Shown: positions 1 to 6,686, counted from the stretch's first letter. The stretch: 15,010 nucleotides of DNA from JBHHXG01 sp046756985 (GCA_046756985.1 JBHHXG010000040.1:1-15010); one strand, 5' to 3'. Numbers and translations: made by a program. The notes: generated by a model not told the origin, from the sequence alone.

Positions 1-127
1 CCCTGACTGCGGGGGCATCCCGTGTTTCCTCGCTGATACTGTTCCAGGCATTGCAGTCCGGGCACTGGCCCATCCATTTGCGATGTTCGGCACCACAGCT
101 CTGGCAGACAAACAGGGACTTTGACAT
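1..127 (-). CDS. radA: DNA repair protein RadA, N-terminal part (cut by window edge)
   Basis: Only the first 42 codons lie inside the window, read on the minus strand from an ATG at 127. The translation begins [12 protein letters not shown] and continues with KWMGQCPDC, giving two CxxC pairs (C8/C11 and C22/C25). This is the N-terminal zinc finger of the RadA/Sms family, an ATPase that promotes branch migration during recombinational repair. The RecA-like and Lon-like domains would lie beyond the edge. The bases just before the ATG are C-rich (CCCCC) and show no Shine-Dalgarno sequence, yet the start agrees with the family. The gene is transcribed away from the SAM-riboswitch operon, so the two promoters share the intergenic region. 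Identification rests on the short but diagnostic zinc-finger pattern. Confidence 0.88.
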   Translation of the reverse strand, partial: MSKSLFVCQSCGAEHRKWMGQCPDCNAWNSISEETRDAPAVR

Positions 128-178
128 AGTGGGGGAGTCTATCGCACGGCGGCTGTCAGTCACGCCTGGGCATTGTGC

Positions 179-206
179 TTGCATTTTGTGTTGGAATGCC
201 AATAAT
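179..206 (+). promoter_or_regulatory. Candidate sigma-70 promoter of the riboswitch operon
   Basis: A -35-like TTGCAT (179-184) and a -10-like AATAAT (201-206, five of six consensus bases) are separated by 16 bases. This would start transcription about 15 bases before the riboswitch aptamer. A second possibility is TTGGAA (191-196) with a weaker -10 around 216-221. Which is used cannot be decided by eye, but a promoter must lie here because the aptamer follows at once and radA diverges. Confidence 0.35.
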
Positions 207-229
207 TCGCCGTCTTACATATTTGGATC

Positions 230-372
230 CGGCTTTATCCAGAGCGGTGGAGGGTTCAGGCCCTGTGAAACCGCGGCAACCGGCCAAAGGTTCGTTTTAG
301 CAAATAAACAGCCTGTGGAGAATGGTGCCAACGCCTGCCCGAAGGGAACATCCCTGAGGGAGCGATGATGTT
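230..372 (+). promoter_or_regulatory. SAM-I (S-box) riboswitch aptamer
   Basis: The RNA leader carries the conserved S-box core in order: GCGGTGGAGGG (244-254), GGCCCTGTGAAACC (259-272), GGCAACC (275-281), GGTGCCAACGCC (324-335) and the closing GAGCGATGA (360-368). P1 can form between ATC at 237-239 and GAT at 364-366, and it extends through TT (235-236) with GA (367-368). This is the SAM-I family, which binds S-adenosylmethionine and usually switches off methionine and sulfur genes when SAM is plentiful. It precedes the threonine-synthase-like gene and therefore the whole sulfur cluster. The match is to conserved bases and not a covariance-model score. P1 is short and partly wobble-paired. 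A terminator and a competing antiterminator follow (see 362-456). Confidence 0.9.
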
Positions 373-421
373 CGGGTTGATCGTTTAATACGTATCAAAC
401 GTCGATATGTCTTTTAAGTTC

Positions 422-456
422 AACCTTCGCACTCATCGCGGAGGTTTTTTGTTTTT
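422..456 (+). terminator. Rho-independent terminator of the riboswitch expression platform
   Basis: AACCTTCGC (422-430) pairs with GCGGAGGTT (438-446) as a nine-pair stem with one T-G wobble. The loop is seven bases, and it is followed by a T-rich tract (445-456, interrupted by one G). The P1 3' strand GCGATGA (362-368) is perfectly complementary to TCATCGC (433-439) in the loop and 3' arm. GGTTGA (375-380) is perfectly complementary to TCAACC (420-425) over the 5' arm. These two pairings form an antiterminator that excludes both P1 and the terminator, the layout expected of a SAM-OFF transcription switch. Confidence 0.88.
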
Positions 457-488
457 GGACCGGGAAATATAACAGGAGTATTCGCCCG

Positions 489-1742
489 ATGAGTGAATCT
501 ATTGTTAAAGCGCTGAAATGTCGTGAATGCGAACAGGAATACGATATCGCGCCGACCCATGTCTGTGAGTTCTGTTTCGGGCCGCTTGAAGTTGCCTACG
601 ATTACGACAAGATCGAGGGCAAGTTCACTCGCGAGCTGATCGAATCACGGCCGCAGACGATGTGGCGCTACAAGGAACTGTTGCCGATTGACGGCGAACC
701 GACTGTCGGCGCACAGAACGGCTTTACGCCGCTGGTGCGTGCAAAGAATCTTGAGAAAGCGCTGGGTGTTTCCGAGTTGTATATCAAGAATGATTCGGTC
801 TGTTATCCAACGCTGTCATTCAAGGATCGTGTGGTATCCGTGGCGCTCTCTAAAGCGGTTGAATTCGGTTTTACCACCGTGGCATGCGCCTCGACTGGCA
901 ATCTTGCCGGTTCCGTGGCGGCCAATGCCGCGGCGGCAGGGCTGGAATCTTACGTGTTCATTCCACACGACCTGGAGCAGGGCAAGGTACTGGGCGCAGG
1001 CATTTTCGGCACCAAAATCATCGGCATCAAAGGCAAGTATGACGATGTGAACCGTCTGTGCTCGGAAGTGGCAGGCAAATACGGTTGGGCATTCGTGAAC
1101 GTGAATGTGCGTCCGTTTTATGCCGAAGGGTCCAAGTCGCTCGGTTATGAAGTGATGGAACAATTGGGATGGCGGGCACCGAAGCATGTGGTTGTTCCGA
1201 TGGCTTCCGGTTCGCTGTGCACGAAGATCGACAAGTCAATCAAGGAGTTCATCAAACTTGGCCTGATTGAGGACAATGGCACAGCCGTTTACGGAGCGCA
1301 GGCCACAGGATGCTCGCCGATTACCAAATCTGTGAAGGATGGCACGGATATGATTCACCCGGTGCATGCCGAGACCATTGCCAAGTCGCTGGCAATTGGC
1401 AATCCGGCCGACGGGTATTACGCCAACCGGGTGATTAAGAAGTCTGGCGGTTATTCTGAAGATGTGTCTGATGCTGAAATCGTGGATGCAATGAAGCTGT
1501 TGGCTGAAACCGAAGGTATTTTTGCCGAAACGGCCGGCGGCGTTACGCTCGGCTGTGCCCGGAAGATGATTGAGACCGGAAAATTGCCGCGTGATGAGTC
1601 CATCGTACTTTGCATTACCGGCAATGGCCTGAAGACACAGGAGGCTGTGGCAGATAAAATTAATAAGCCGCGCATCATTGACGCAAGCCTGAAAGATTTT
1701 GATGCCTTGGTGGAGGCTGATCAGGCCAGGCTGGCTGCATAA
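489..1742 (+). CDS. thrC: Threonine-synthase-like PLP enzyme (ThrC family, fold-type II)
   Basis: The 417-residue protein has an N-terminal zinc-ribbon-like segment (C11xxC14, C26xxC29), as in COG0498 threonine synthases. A fold-type II PLP domain follows, with the Schiff-base lysine K112 in YPTLSFKDR, the ASTGNLAGSVAA phosphate-binding loop and a late CITGNGLKT segment. Threonine synthase converts O-phosphohomoserine to threonine. The usual active-site text NPTGSFKDRG reads YPTLSFKDRVV here, so this is a divergent subfamily. The start has AGGAG at 474-478, ten bases upstream. The gene is the first after a SAM-I riboswitch and precedes a CysO-like sulfur carrier. That context is unusual for threonine synthesis and raises the possibility that it makes homocysteine from an activated homoserine. 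The family is certain; the reaction is not. Confidence 0.88.
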   Translation: MSESIVKALKCRECEQEYDIAPTHVCEFCFGPLEVAYDYDKIEGKFTRELIESRPQTMWRYKELLPIDGEPTVGAQNGFTPLVRAKNLEKALGVSELYIKNDSVCYPTLSFKDRVVSVALSKAVEFGFTTVACASTGNLAGSVAANAAAAGLESYVFIPHDLEQGKVLGAGIFGTKIIGIKGKYDDVNRLCSEVAGKYGWAFVNVNVRPFYAEGSKSLGYEVMEQLGWRAPKHVVVPMASGSLCTKIDKSIKEFIKLGLIEDNGTAVYGAQATGCSPITKSVKDGTDMIHPVHAETIAKSLAIGNPADGYYANRVIKKSGGYSEDVSDAEIVDAMKLLAETEGIFAETAGGVTLGCARKMIETGKLPRDESIVLCITGNGLKTQEAVADKINKPRIIDASLKDFDALVEADQARLAA

Positions 1743-1749
1743 AGAAACA

Positions 1750-1817
1750 ACCACAGAGGCACGGAGACACAGAGAGATGAAAATCATCTACGTTGTGTTG
1801 TCTTATCCCTCAGTGGT
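1750..1817 (+). repeat. Nested palindromic element between the thrC-like and cysO-like genes
   Basis: Three nested stems share one centre: ACCAC-A-GAGG (1750-1759) with CCTC-A-GTGGT (1808-1817), ACACA (1767-1771) with TGTGT (1794-1798), and AGATGA (1775-1780) with TCATCT (1784-1789) around a loop of three A. The left arm resembles the CCACAGAGGCACGGAGACACAGAG type of short intergenic sequence that recurs in many bacterial genomes (from memory, not searched). It could act as a transcript hairpin between genes. No T-tract follows, so it is not an ordinary terminator. Confidence 0.6.
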
Positions 1818-1837
1818 GAACTGATAAGGAGAGTGAA

Positions 1838-2116
1838 ATGAGTGTAACTGTTCGTATTCCAACCCCGCTGCGCAAGCTAACAGAAGGTGCTGATGAAGTG
1901 AGCATCGAAGGCGGCAATGTCGGCGAATTGATTGACAACCTTGAGGCTGCGCATCCGGGTCTTAAAGAGCGTCTGTGCGATGAAGCGGGCGAGATTCGGC
2001 GTTTCGTAAATATCTATGTCAACGATGAAGACGTGCGCTTTCTTGATGGCAAGGCGACCGGCCTGAAAGATGGCGACGAAGTCTCTATTGTGCCGGCCAT
2101 TGCCGGTGGCCAGTAA
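1838..2116 (+). CDS. cysO: CysO-like sulfur carrier protein (MoaD/ThiS family) ending in GGQ
   Basis: This 92-residue ubiquitin-fold protein belongs to the MoaD/ThiS family. The stretch [14 protein letters not shown] (55-68) and the tail [10 protein letters not shown] are very close to mycobacterial CysO as I remember it. CysO carries sulfur as a C-terminal thiocarboxylate and donates it to a PLP enzyme. Here the di-glycine is G90-G91, but one more residue, Q92, follows before the stop. The carrier would therefore need trimming, normally by a JAMM metalloprotease, before it can be adenylated; no such protease is in the window. The start has AAGGAG at 1826-1831, six bases upstream. The partner E1 enzyme is the MoeB-like protein at 3497. 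Neighbouring PLP enzymes are candidates for receiving the sulfur. MoaD for molybdopterin is less likely because no molybdenum cofactor genes are near. Confidence 0.85.
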   Translation: MSVTVRIPTPLRKLTEGADEVSIEGGNVGELIDNLEAAHPGLKERLCDEAGEIRRFVNIYVNDEDVRFLDGKATGLKDGDEVSIVPAIAGGQ

Positions 2117-2356
2117 GTGAAGCTCCGCATCTATCTGACGTTTGATAAAGAGAACGTGCGTGAGCCCATTATCTGGAAGCTGGGCAAAGAGTTCGATGTA
2201 ATCACCAATATCCGTACTGCGGAGGTCAAGGAGAACATGGGGCTTGTCGGTCTGGAGATCGAGGGCAAAACCGAAACGGTTGAAGCCGCGGTCCAGTGGC
2301 TGGAAACACAGGGAGTGCATGTCGAACCGATTGAGCAGAGCGTTGTTGCAGGTTGA
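2117..2356 (+). CDS. Free-standing NIL-domain protein
   Basis: A 79-residue protein starts at a GTG directly after the cysO-like stop codon, with no gap, so it is probably translated by coupling. The pattern LTFDKENVREPIIWKLGKEF, then NIRTAEVKENMGLVGLEIEG, then VQWLETQGVHVEPIE matches the NIL domain, an ACT-like fold of about 75 residues. In the methionine ABC transporter ATPase MetN the NIL domain binds methionine and inhibits transport, and in methanogens a NIL-ferredoxin protein takes part in homocysteine formation. A lone NIL domain under a SAM riboswitch therefore points to the methionine branch, either as a sensor subunit or as a partner of the sulfur transfer. It has no cysteine, so it is not itself an Fe-S or sulfur-carrying protein. 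Confidence 0.82.
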   Translation: MKLRIYLTFDKENVREPIIWKLGKEFDVITNIRTAEVKENMGLVGLEIEGKTETVEAAVQWLETQGVHVEPIEQSVVAG

Positions 2357-2381
2357 AATACCGCCAATATTACTGTATTAT
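2353..2381 (+). promoter_or_regulatory. Candidate internal sigma-70 promoter before the cysteine synthase
   Basis: TTGAAA (2353-2358) and TATTAT (2376-2381) each match five of six consensus bases and are separated by exactly 17 bases. The -35 overlaps the NIL stop codon. It would place a start near 2388, shortly before the cysteine synthase ribosome site at 2400-2405. Transcription from here would escape the SAM riboswitch, so cysteine synthesis could continue while the upstream genes are off. Confidence 0.5.
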
Positions 2382-2410
2382 TCTCATAAACACACATATA
2401 GAGGTGTAAT

Positions 2411-3346
2411 ATGTCAGCTATATTTGAAAACACATCGGATACTATAGGGCGCACGCCGTTGGTGCGGCTGCAGCGCATCGGCACTGATCTGGGAGCGGAG
2501 CTACTGTTGAAGCTCGAGTTTTTCAATCCCCTGAGTTCAGTGAAAGACCGTATTGGCAAGGCAATGATTGAAGCAGCGGAGGCCGATGGCTCCCTCAAAG
2601 AAGGCGGCGTGATTGTTGAGCCAACCAGCGGCAATACAGGCATTGCACTGGCTTTCGTGGCGCGTGCGAAGGGCTATCGCTGCATTCTGACCATGCCGGA
2701 GTCGATGAGCCTGGAACGCAGGCGCTTGTTGAAGCTGCTGGGGGCGGAGTTGGTGCTTACGCCTGCCGAAAAAGGCATGAAGGGCGCCATTGAAAAGGCA
2801 AAAGAGATCATTGCGACGACCGATGGCGCGTTTATGCCGCAGCAGTTCGAGAATCCTGCCAACCCGGAGATTCATCGCAAGACCACGGCTGAAGAGATAT
2901 GGAATGATACTGATGGCAATGTGGATGCGATTGTCTCTGGCGTGGGCACAGGTGGTACGATCACGGGTGTTTCCGAGGTCATCAAATCACGGAATCCGGC
3001 GTTCAAGGCCATTGCTGTGGAGCCGGCCGATTCGCCGGTGATTTCCGGCGGCGAACCTGGCCCGCACAAGATACAGGGCATTGGTGCTGGTTTTATTCCG
3101 AAGAACCTGAATGTCGATATTATCGATAGTATCGAACTGGTCACTAATGATGAGGCCTTTGCCATGGCTCGCCGTATGGCCGATGAGGAAGGCATTGCCG
3201 GCGGCATTTCATCGGGCGCTGCAGTTACGGCCGCCCTGCGTGTGGCTGCGAAACCGGAAATGAAAGGCAAACGCATTGTTGTGATTATCCCGTCAATGGC
3301 CGAACGCTACATGTCCACGGATCTCTTCAAGGGCATCGAAGTATAG
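2411..3346 (+). CDS. cysK: Cysteine synthase (O-acetylserine sulfhydrylase family)
   Basis: The 311-residue fold-type II PLP enzyme has NPLSSVKDR with the PLP lysine K45, the substrate loop PTSGNTG (71-77), the phosphate-binding GTGGT (179-183) and [14 protein letters not shown] (217-230). These are the classical marks of CysK, which makes cysteine from O-acetylserine and sulfide. The family also includes CysM enzymes that take O-phosphoserine and sulfur from CysO thiocarboxylate. The closeness to a CysO-like gene leaves that option open, but the motifs look more like CysK. The usual length is about 310. The C-terminus reads [11 protein letters not shown] where the family normally has a GERYLST pattern. 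GAGGT (2401-2405) is the ribosome site. Expression may come from its own promoter at 2353-2381. Confidence 0.9.
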   Translation: MSAIFENTSDTIGRTPLVRLQRIGTDLGAELLLKLEFFNPLSSVKDRIGKAMIEAAEADGSLKEGGVIVEPTSGNTGIALAFVARAKGYRCILTMPESMSLERRRLLKLLGAELVLTPAEKGMKGAIEKAKEIIATTDGAFMPQQFENPANPEIHRKTTAEEIWNDTDGNVDAIVSGVGTGGTITGVSEVIKSRNPAFKAIAVEPADSPVISGGEPGPHKIQGIGAGFIPKNLNVDIIDSIELVTNDEAFAMARRMADEEGIAGGISSGAAVTAALRVAAKPEMKGKRIVVIIPSMAERYMSTDLFKGIEV

Positions 3347-3355
3347 ACACATGCC

Positions 3356-3458
3356 CATATTTGCGTGCTAGCTGTGTTGTTGCGGTGCTCAAATCCTCAC
3401 ATATGAAACCATATGCTGCGGTTTTGCGCTCCTTACGCCTTGCTAGAACACAAATCTG
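3356..3458 (+). repeat. Imperfect palindromic intergenic element (about 100 bp)
   Basis: The outer arms 3356-3372 (CATATTTGCGTGCTAGC) and 3442-3458 (GCTAGAACACAAATCTG) are inverted repeats agreeing at 14 of 17 positions. The centre is a perfect CATATG-AAAC-CATATG hairpin (3400-3415). The sequence between arms and centre also pairs partly (GGTGCTCAAATCC against GGTTTTGCGCTCC). The whole interval between the cysteine synthase and moeB-like genes can fold into one long stem. There is no T-tract, so it is not a standard terminator. Its shape suits a small non-coding mobile or REP-like repeat; copies elsewhere cannot be seen from this window. Confidence 0.6.
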
Positions 3459-3496
3459 AACCTGTGAAAAGTTTTATATAGAGGCTGGAGTTTGGG

Positions 3497-4321
3497 TTGA
3501 TTGATTTTACTGAAGAACAGATCGAGCGCTACTCGCGCCATATCATCCTGCCTGAAGTAGGTGCGGAGGGTCAGAGCAAGCTGCTCGAGTCCAGCGTGTT
3601 TATGATTGGCGCAGGCGGCCTAGGATCGCCTGTTGCCTATTATCTGGCTGCCGCCGGCGTGGGTCAGATTGGTATTGTTGATGCAGACGTTGTCGACATG
3701 TCGAACCTGCAGCGGCAGATCATCCACAATCAAGACCGTATTGGCATGCCCAAGGTGGAGAGTGCGCGTGAGACGATGCAGTCACTGAATCCGGATGTGA
3801 CGGTAAAGACTTACAATTACAGGATTACCGAAGAAAATATTCGGGAGATTATCCGTGAATACGATCTTGTCATTGATGGGTGCGATAATTTTCCAACACG
3901 CTTTCTGGTCAACGATGCCTGTTATTTTGAGAAAAAACCGCTGGTGTCCGGGGCGATGTTCCGTTTCGAAGGGCAGGTGGCCACGTTCAAACCGCATCAG
4001 CAGAAAGATGCGCCATGCTATCGCTGCCTGTATCCGGAGCCTCCTCCGGCGGGTCTTGTGCCATCCTGTTCGGAGGCCGGGATTCTCGGTGCGCTGGCGG
4101 GTGCTGTCGGCACAATTCAGGCTGTCGAGGCGGTTAAGGAGTTGCTGGGTGTCGGCGATTCGCTGGCCGGAAGATTGATGACATTCGATGCGCTACGCAT
4201 GGAATGGAAAAAACTGAGGCTGAGAAAAGATCCGGCCTGCGCGCTATGCGGCCCAAATCCGACGATTACGGATCTGGTGACCTATGAGCAGGCATGTGAA
4301 CTGCAGCTTGGGCACAGTTAA
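3497..4321 (+). CDS. moeB: MoeB/ThiF/HesA-type sulfur-carrier adenylyltransferase (E1-like)
   Basis: The 274-residue enzyme has RYSRHIILPEVG near the start, the nucleotide-binding GAGGLGS (38-44), DADVVDMSNLQRQ (62-74), a two-pair zinc site (C174xxC177 and C248xxC251) and PSCSEAGILG with C191 at the conserved cysteine position. Such enzymes adenylate the C-terminal glycine of MoaD, ThiS or CysO so that it can receive sulfur. It lacks the C-terminal rhodanese domain of MoeZ-type proteins, so sulfur must come from another donor, possibly the TusA domain of the next gene. It starts at a TTG with GGAG (3487-3490) six bases upstream; no better start is nearby. The cysO-like gene is the obvious client. 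Thirteen bases separate it from the sulfite reductase gene. Confidence 0.87.
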   Translation: MIDFTEEQIERYSRHIILPEVGAEGQSKLLESSVFMIGAGGLGSPVAYYLAAAGVGQIGIVDADVVDMSNLQRQIIHNQDRIGMPKVESARETMQSLNPDVTVKTYNYRITEENIREIIREYDLVIDGCDNFPTRFLVNDACYFEKKPLVSGAMFRFEGQVATFKPHQQKDAPCYRCLYPEPPPAGLVPSCSEAGILGALAGAVGTIQAVEAVKELLGVGDSLAGRLMTFDALRMEWKKLRLRKDPACALCGPNPTITDLVTYEQACELQLGHS

Positions 4322-4334
4322 GGAGAGCTATAAG

Positions 4335-6677
4335 ATGACAGAAGCGTTTACATTTGCATGTACATCCGATGTTGATGAATACGAGGCCGGATTAAAGGCT
4401 TTTCTCGACGGCCGCATGCCCGAGGAGCGCTTCACACCGTTTCGTCTGCAGATGGGTGTTTATGGCCAGCGTCAGGACGGCGTGCAGATGGTGCGCGTCA
4501 AATTGCCAGGTGGTCGAGTCTCGCCGGATCAGCTTGATGTGATTGCTGATTGTGTAGAAGCGTATGCCGGCCAGCTGCCGACAGATGGAACGCTGCAGGA
4601 GAACCCACCAAAGCTGGCACATGTTACAACACGCCAGGATATCCAGGCGAACTTTGTAGCGCTGAAGGATACGTTGCCTTTTCTGCGCAAACTTGATGCT
4701 GCTGGGCTAACCACACGCGAGGCCTGCGGCAACACGGTACGTAATGTGGCCGCCTGCTTTCTGTCCGGTGTGTGCCCGGCGGAACATGCGGATGTTTCAG
4801 TGCATGCACGCCGTTTCGCGGAGTTCTTTTTGCGGCATCCGCTGACGCAGCAGTTTCCACGCAAGTTCAAGGTGGCATTCTCTGGCTGCGCCACCGACTG
4901 TGGTCTTTCAGGCATGCACGACATCGGTTTTATTGCCACTGAAAAGGATGGCAAAAAGGGTTTCCAGGTCTGGGCAGCTGGCGGGCTGTCCACGCAGCCG
5001 GTCAGTGCGATTCTGCTCGAGGATTTTGTTGAGGAGAGGGATATGCTGCTTGTCAGCGAAGCCCTGATGCGCATCCATTTCAAGTATTCAGATCGCAAGC
5101 GCCGCGCCCGTGCTCGCATGAAATACGTGTTGCTGCAACTGGGCGAGGAAGGCTTCATCGAGGAATACAAAAAGCAGCGTGCCGCGATCGAGAAGACGCA
5201 TGCTGATGATTCAGGGTTTGCGGAAGCAAACTGGCGCACACCCACGGCCGCCTTGCCATTTAACGGCAACCCGGTGGTTGACCAGCACGATGGCAGGAAA
5301 GCGATCCTGCTCAATCTGTTCCGGGGTGATCTGACGCCGGAGCAGTGCAGGGCGGTATCCGATGCTGCGCGCGTGAGTGCTACTGATGATCTGCGTACTA
5401 CGCCGGAACAGGGCATGGTGATTGCCGGCGTTTCCCCGAATAAGGTGGATGCGGTGCTGGATATTCTGCACGGTGCCGGGCTGAAGACCGAGGATGCACG
5501 GGGGCTCGCCGATATTGTTGCCTGCCCGGGTACTGAGACATGCCGTCTGGGCATTACTTCCTCACGTGGCCTGGCCGAGGCAATTCAGCCGCTGATCAGG
5601 AAGATGAAAACAGATTCAGCATTGTCCGGCATTCGCGTCAAGGCATCCGGCTGTCAGCACTCCTGTGGCCAGCACCATATTGCCGATCTTGGCTTTCACG
5701 GGCTGGCCAAGAAGATCGAAGGCCAGGCTGTGCCGCACTATCAGTTGCATGTTGGCGGCTCCGGGCGTGCAGGTAAAAACTTTGCATTTGCTACCGATCC
5801 GGTGCCAGCCAAAAAGGCGCCGGAGGCCGGGATTGCCGTGCTCAGTGCCTACAAGGAACAGCATGCGGACGGCGAGGGCATACACGATTGGGCTGCACGC
5901 ATCGGCAAGGACGCGATCGATACGATTCTGGCGCCATTTGCCGCTGGTGAGGGCGAGATCGAGGGGCTGATATATGACTGGAGTGAAAACGAGGCATTCA
6001 ACACCAAGGGTAACAAGAAGGGCGAATGTGCCGGTGCGGTGCTTTCGATGAGCGATGCGTTGCTCTCCGAGGCCGAATACGAACTGATGCTGGGTCGGGC
6101 GCATGCAGATGGCATGTTCTGGGCCGAGGCTATGGCTTCACTTCGGAGATCGGCGATTTCGACCGCGCGGGCATTCCTCGTACCGTATGGCGAAGCGCCA
6201 GATGAGGATGGTGAGGTGTTTGGACTGCTCGCGGCCAATGCTGCAGGCGATGCCGAGGTGCGCGATGGGCTCAATGCGGTTCAATCTGCGCTGATGGACA
6301 TTGATCTAGCCGATCCGGCACCGGGCGTGACAAAGCTCAAGGACAAGCAGGCTGCCTGGATTGCATTGGCAGCCGTGCGTTTTGCGGCTGTGCCAGCCGA
6401 AGCGGAATCGTCAGATGATGTGGTTGAGGATGTTGCGTCAGACAATGGCGATATCGAGTTACTTGACCTTTCCGGCGTTGCCTGCCCGATGAATTTTGTG
6501 AAGACCAAAATCAGGCTCTCGACGATGTCTGTCGGTAGTCAGCTGGAAGTCATTCTTGATGATGGCGAGCCCATTGCGAATGTGCCGCTTTCTCTCGAAG
6601 AGCAGGGACAGAAGGTTCTGTCCAAGAATCGCGTCTCTGATGAGCAGTGGAAAATCGTCGTGGAGAAGCTGCACTAG
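4335..6677 (+). CDS. Siroheme [4Fe-4S] sulfite reductase fused to a helical segment and a C-terminal TusA domain
   Basis: The 780-residue protein starts at ATG 4335, eight bases after AGGAGA; the frame is open farther upstream into the moeB-like gene, but no start there is as good. Residues 1-550 are a nitrite/sulfite reductase with two repeats, including TREACGNTVRNV (127-138). The second repeat holds the full cluster-siroheme site, C397-x5-C403 and C440-x3-C444, at spacing like the E. coli sulfite reductase hemoprotein. It should reduce sulfite to sulfide with six electrons. Residues about 565-690 are mostly helical and unidentified (HEPN-like at best). Residues 706-780 are a TusA domain with its sulfur-accepting cysteine in GVACPMNF (C717). 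No CysJ-type flavoprotein is present, so ferredoxin is the likely donor. Neighbouring cysH and cysDN support sulfite over nitrite. Confidence 0.88.
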   Translation: MTEAFTFACTSDVDEYEAGLKAFLDGRMPEERFTPFRLQMGVYGQRQDGVQMVRVKLPGGRVSPDQLDVIADCVEAYAGQLPTDGTLQENPPKLAHVTTRQDIQANFVALKDTLPFLRKLDAAGLTTREACGNTVRNVAACFLSGVCPAEHADVSVHARRFAEFFLRHPLTQQFPRKFKVAFSGCATDCGLSGMHDIGFIATEKDGKKGFQVWAAGGLSTQPVSAILLEDFVEERDMLLVSEALMRIHFKYSDRKRRARARMKYVLLQLGEEGFIEEYKKQRAAIEKTHADDSGFAEANWRTPTAALPFNGNPVVDQHDGRKAILLNLFRGDLTPEQCRAVSDAARVSATDDLRTTPEQGMVIAGVSPNKVDAVLDILHGAGLKTEDARGLADIVACPGTETCRLGITSSRGLAEAIQPLIRKMKTDSALSGIRVKASGCQHSCGQHHIADLGFHGLAKKIEGQAVPHYQLHVGGSGRAGKNFAFATDPVPAKKAPEAGIAVLSAYKEQHADGEGIHDWAARIGKDAIDTILAPFAAGEGEIEGLIYDWSENEAFNTKGNKKGECAGAVLSMSDALLSEAEYELMLGRAHADGMFWAEAMASLRRSAISTARAFLVPYGEAPDEDGEVFGLLAANAAGDAEVRDGLNAVQSALMDIDLADPAPGVTKLKDKQAAWIALAAVRFAAVPAEAESSDDVVEDVASDNGDIELLDLSGVACPMNFVKTKIRLSTMSVGSQLEVILDDGEPIANVPLSLEEQGQKVLSKNRVSDEQWKIVVEKLH

Positions 6678-6686
6678 GCAGCCTTT

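Noticed and set aside
51..368. Open frame of 105 codons on the plus strand
   Set aside because: It runs across the radA start on the other strand and then the SAM riboswitch aptamer. Its content is explained by RNA structure, and no ribosome site or family match was seen.
1777..1824. Mini-frame of 15 codons ([15 protein letters not shown]) ending 13 bases before the cysO-like start
   Set aside because: It lies wholly in the nested palindrome, has only a weak AGAG site and no repeated regulatory codons such as Met or Cys runs, so chance is the simpler explanation.
4529..5554. Long minus-strand frame (341 codons) within the sulfite reductase gene
   Set aside because: Serine/arginine-rich low-quality translation opposite a clear gene; it is a shadow of codon bias.
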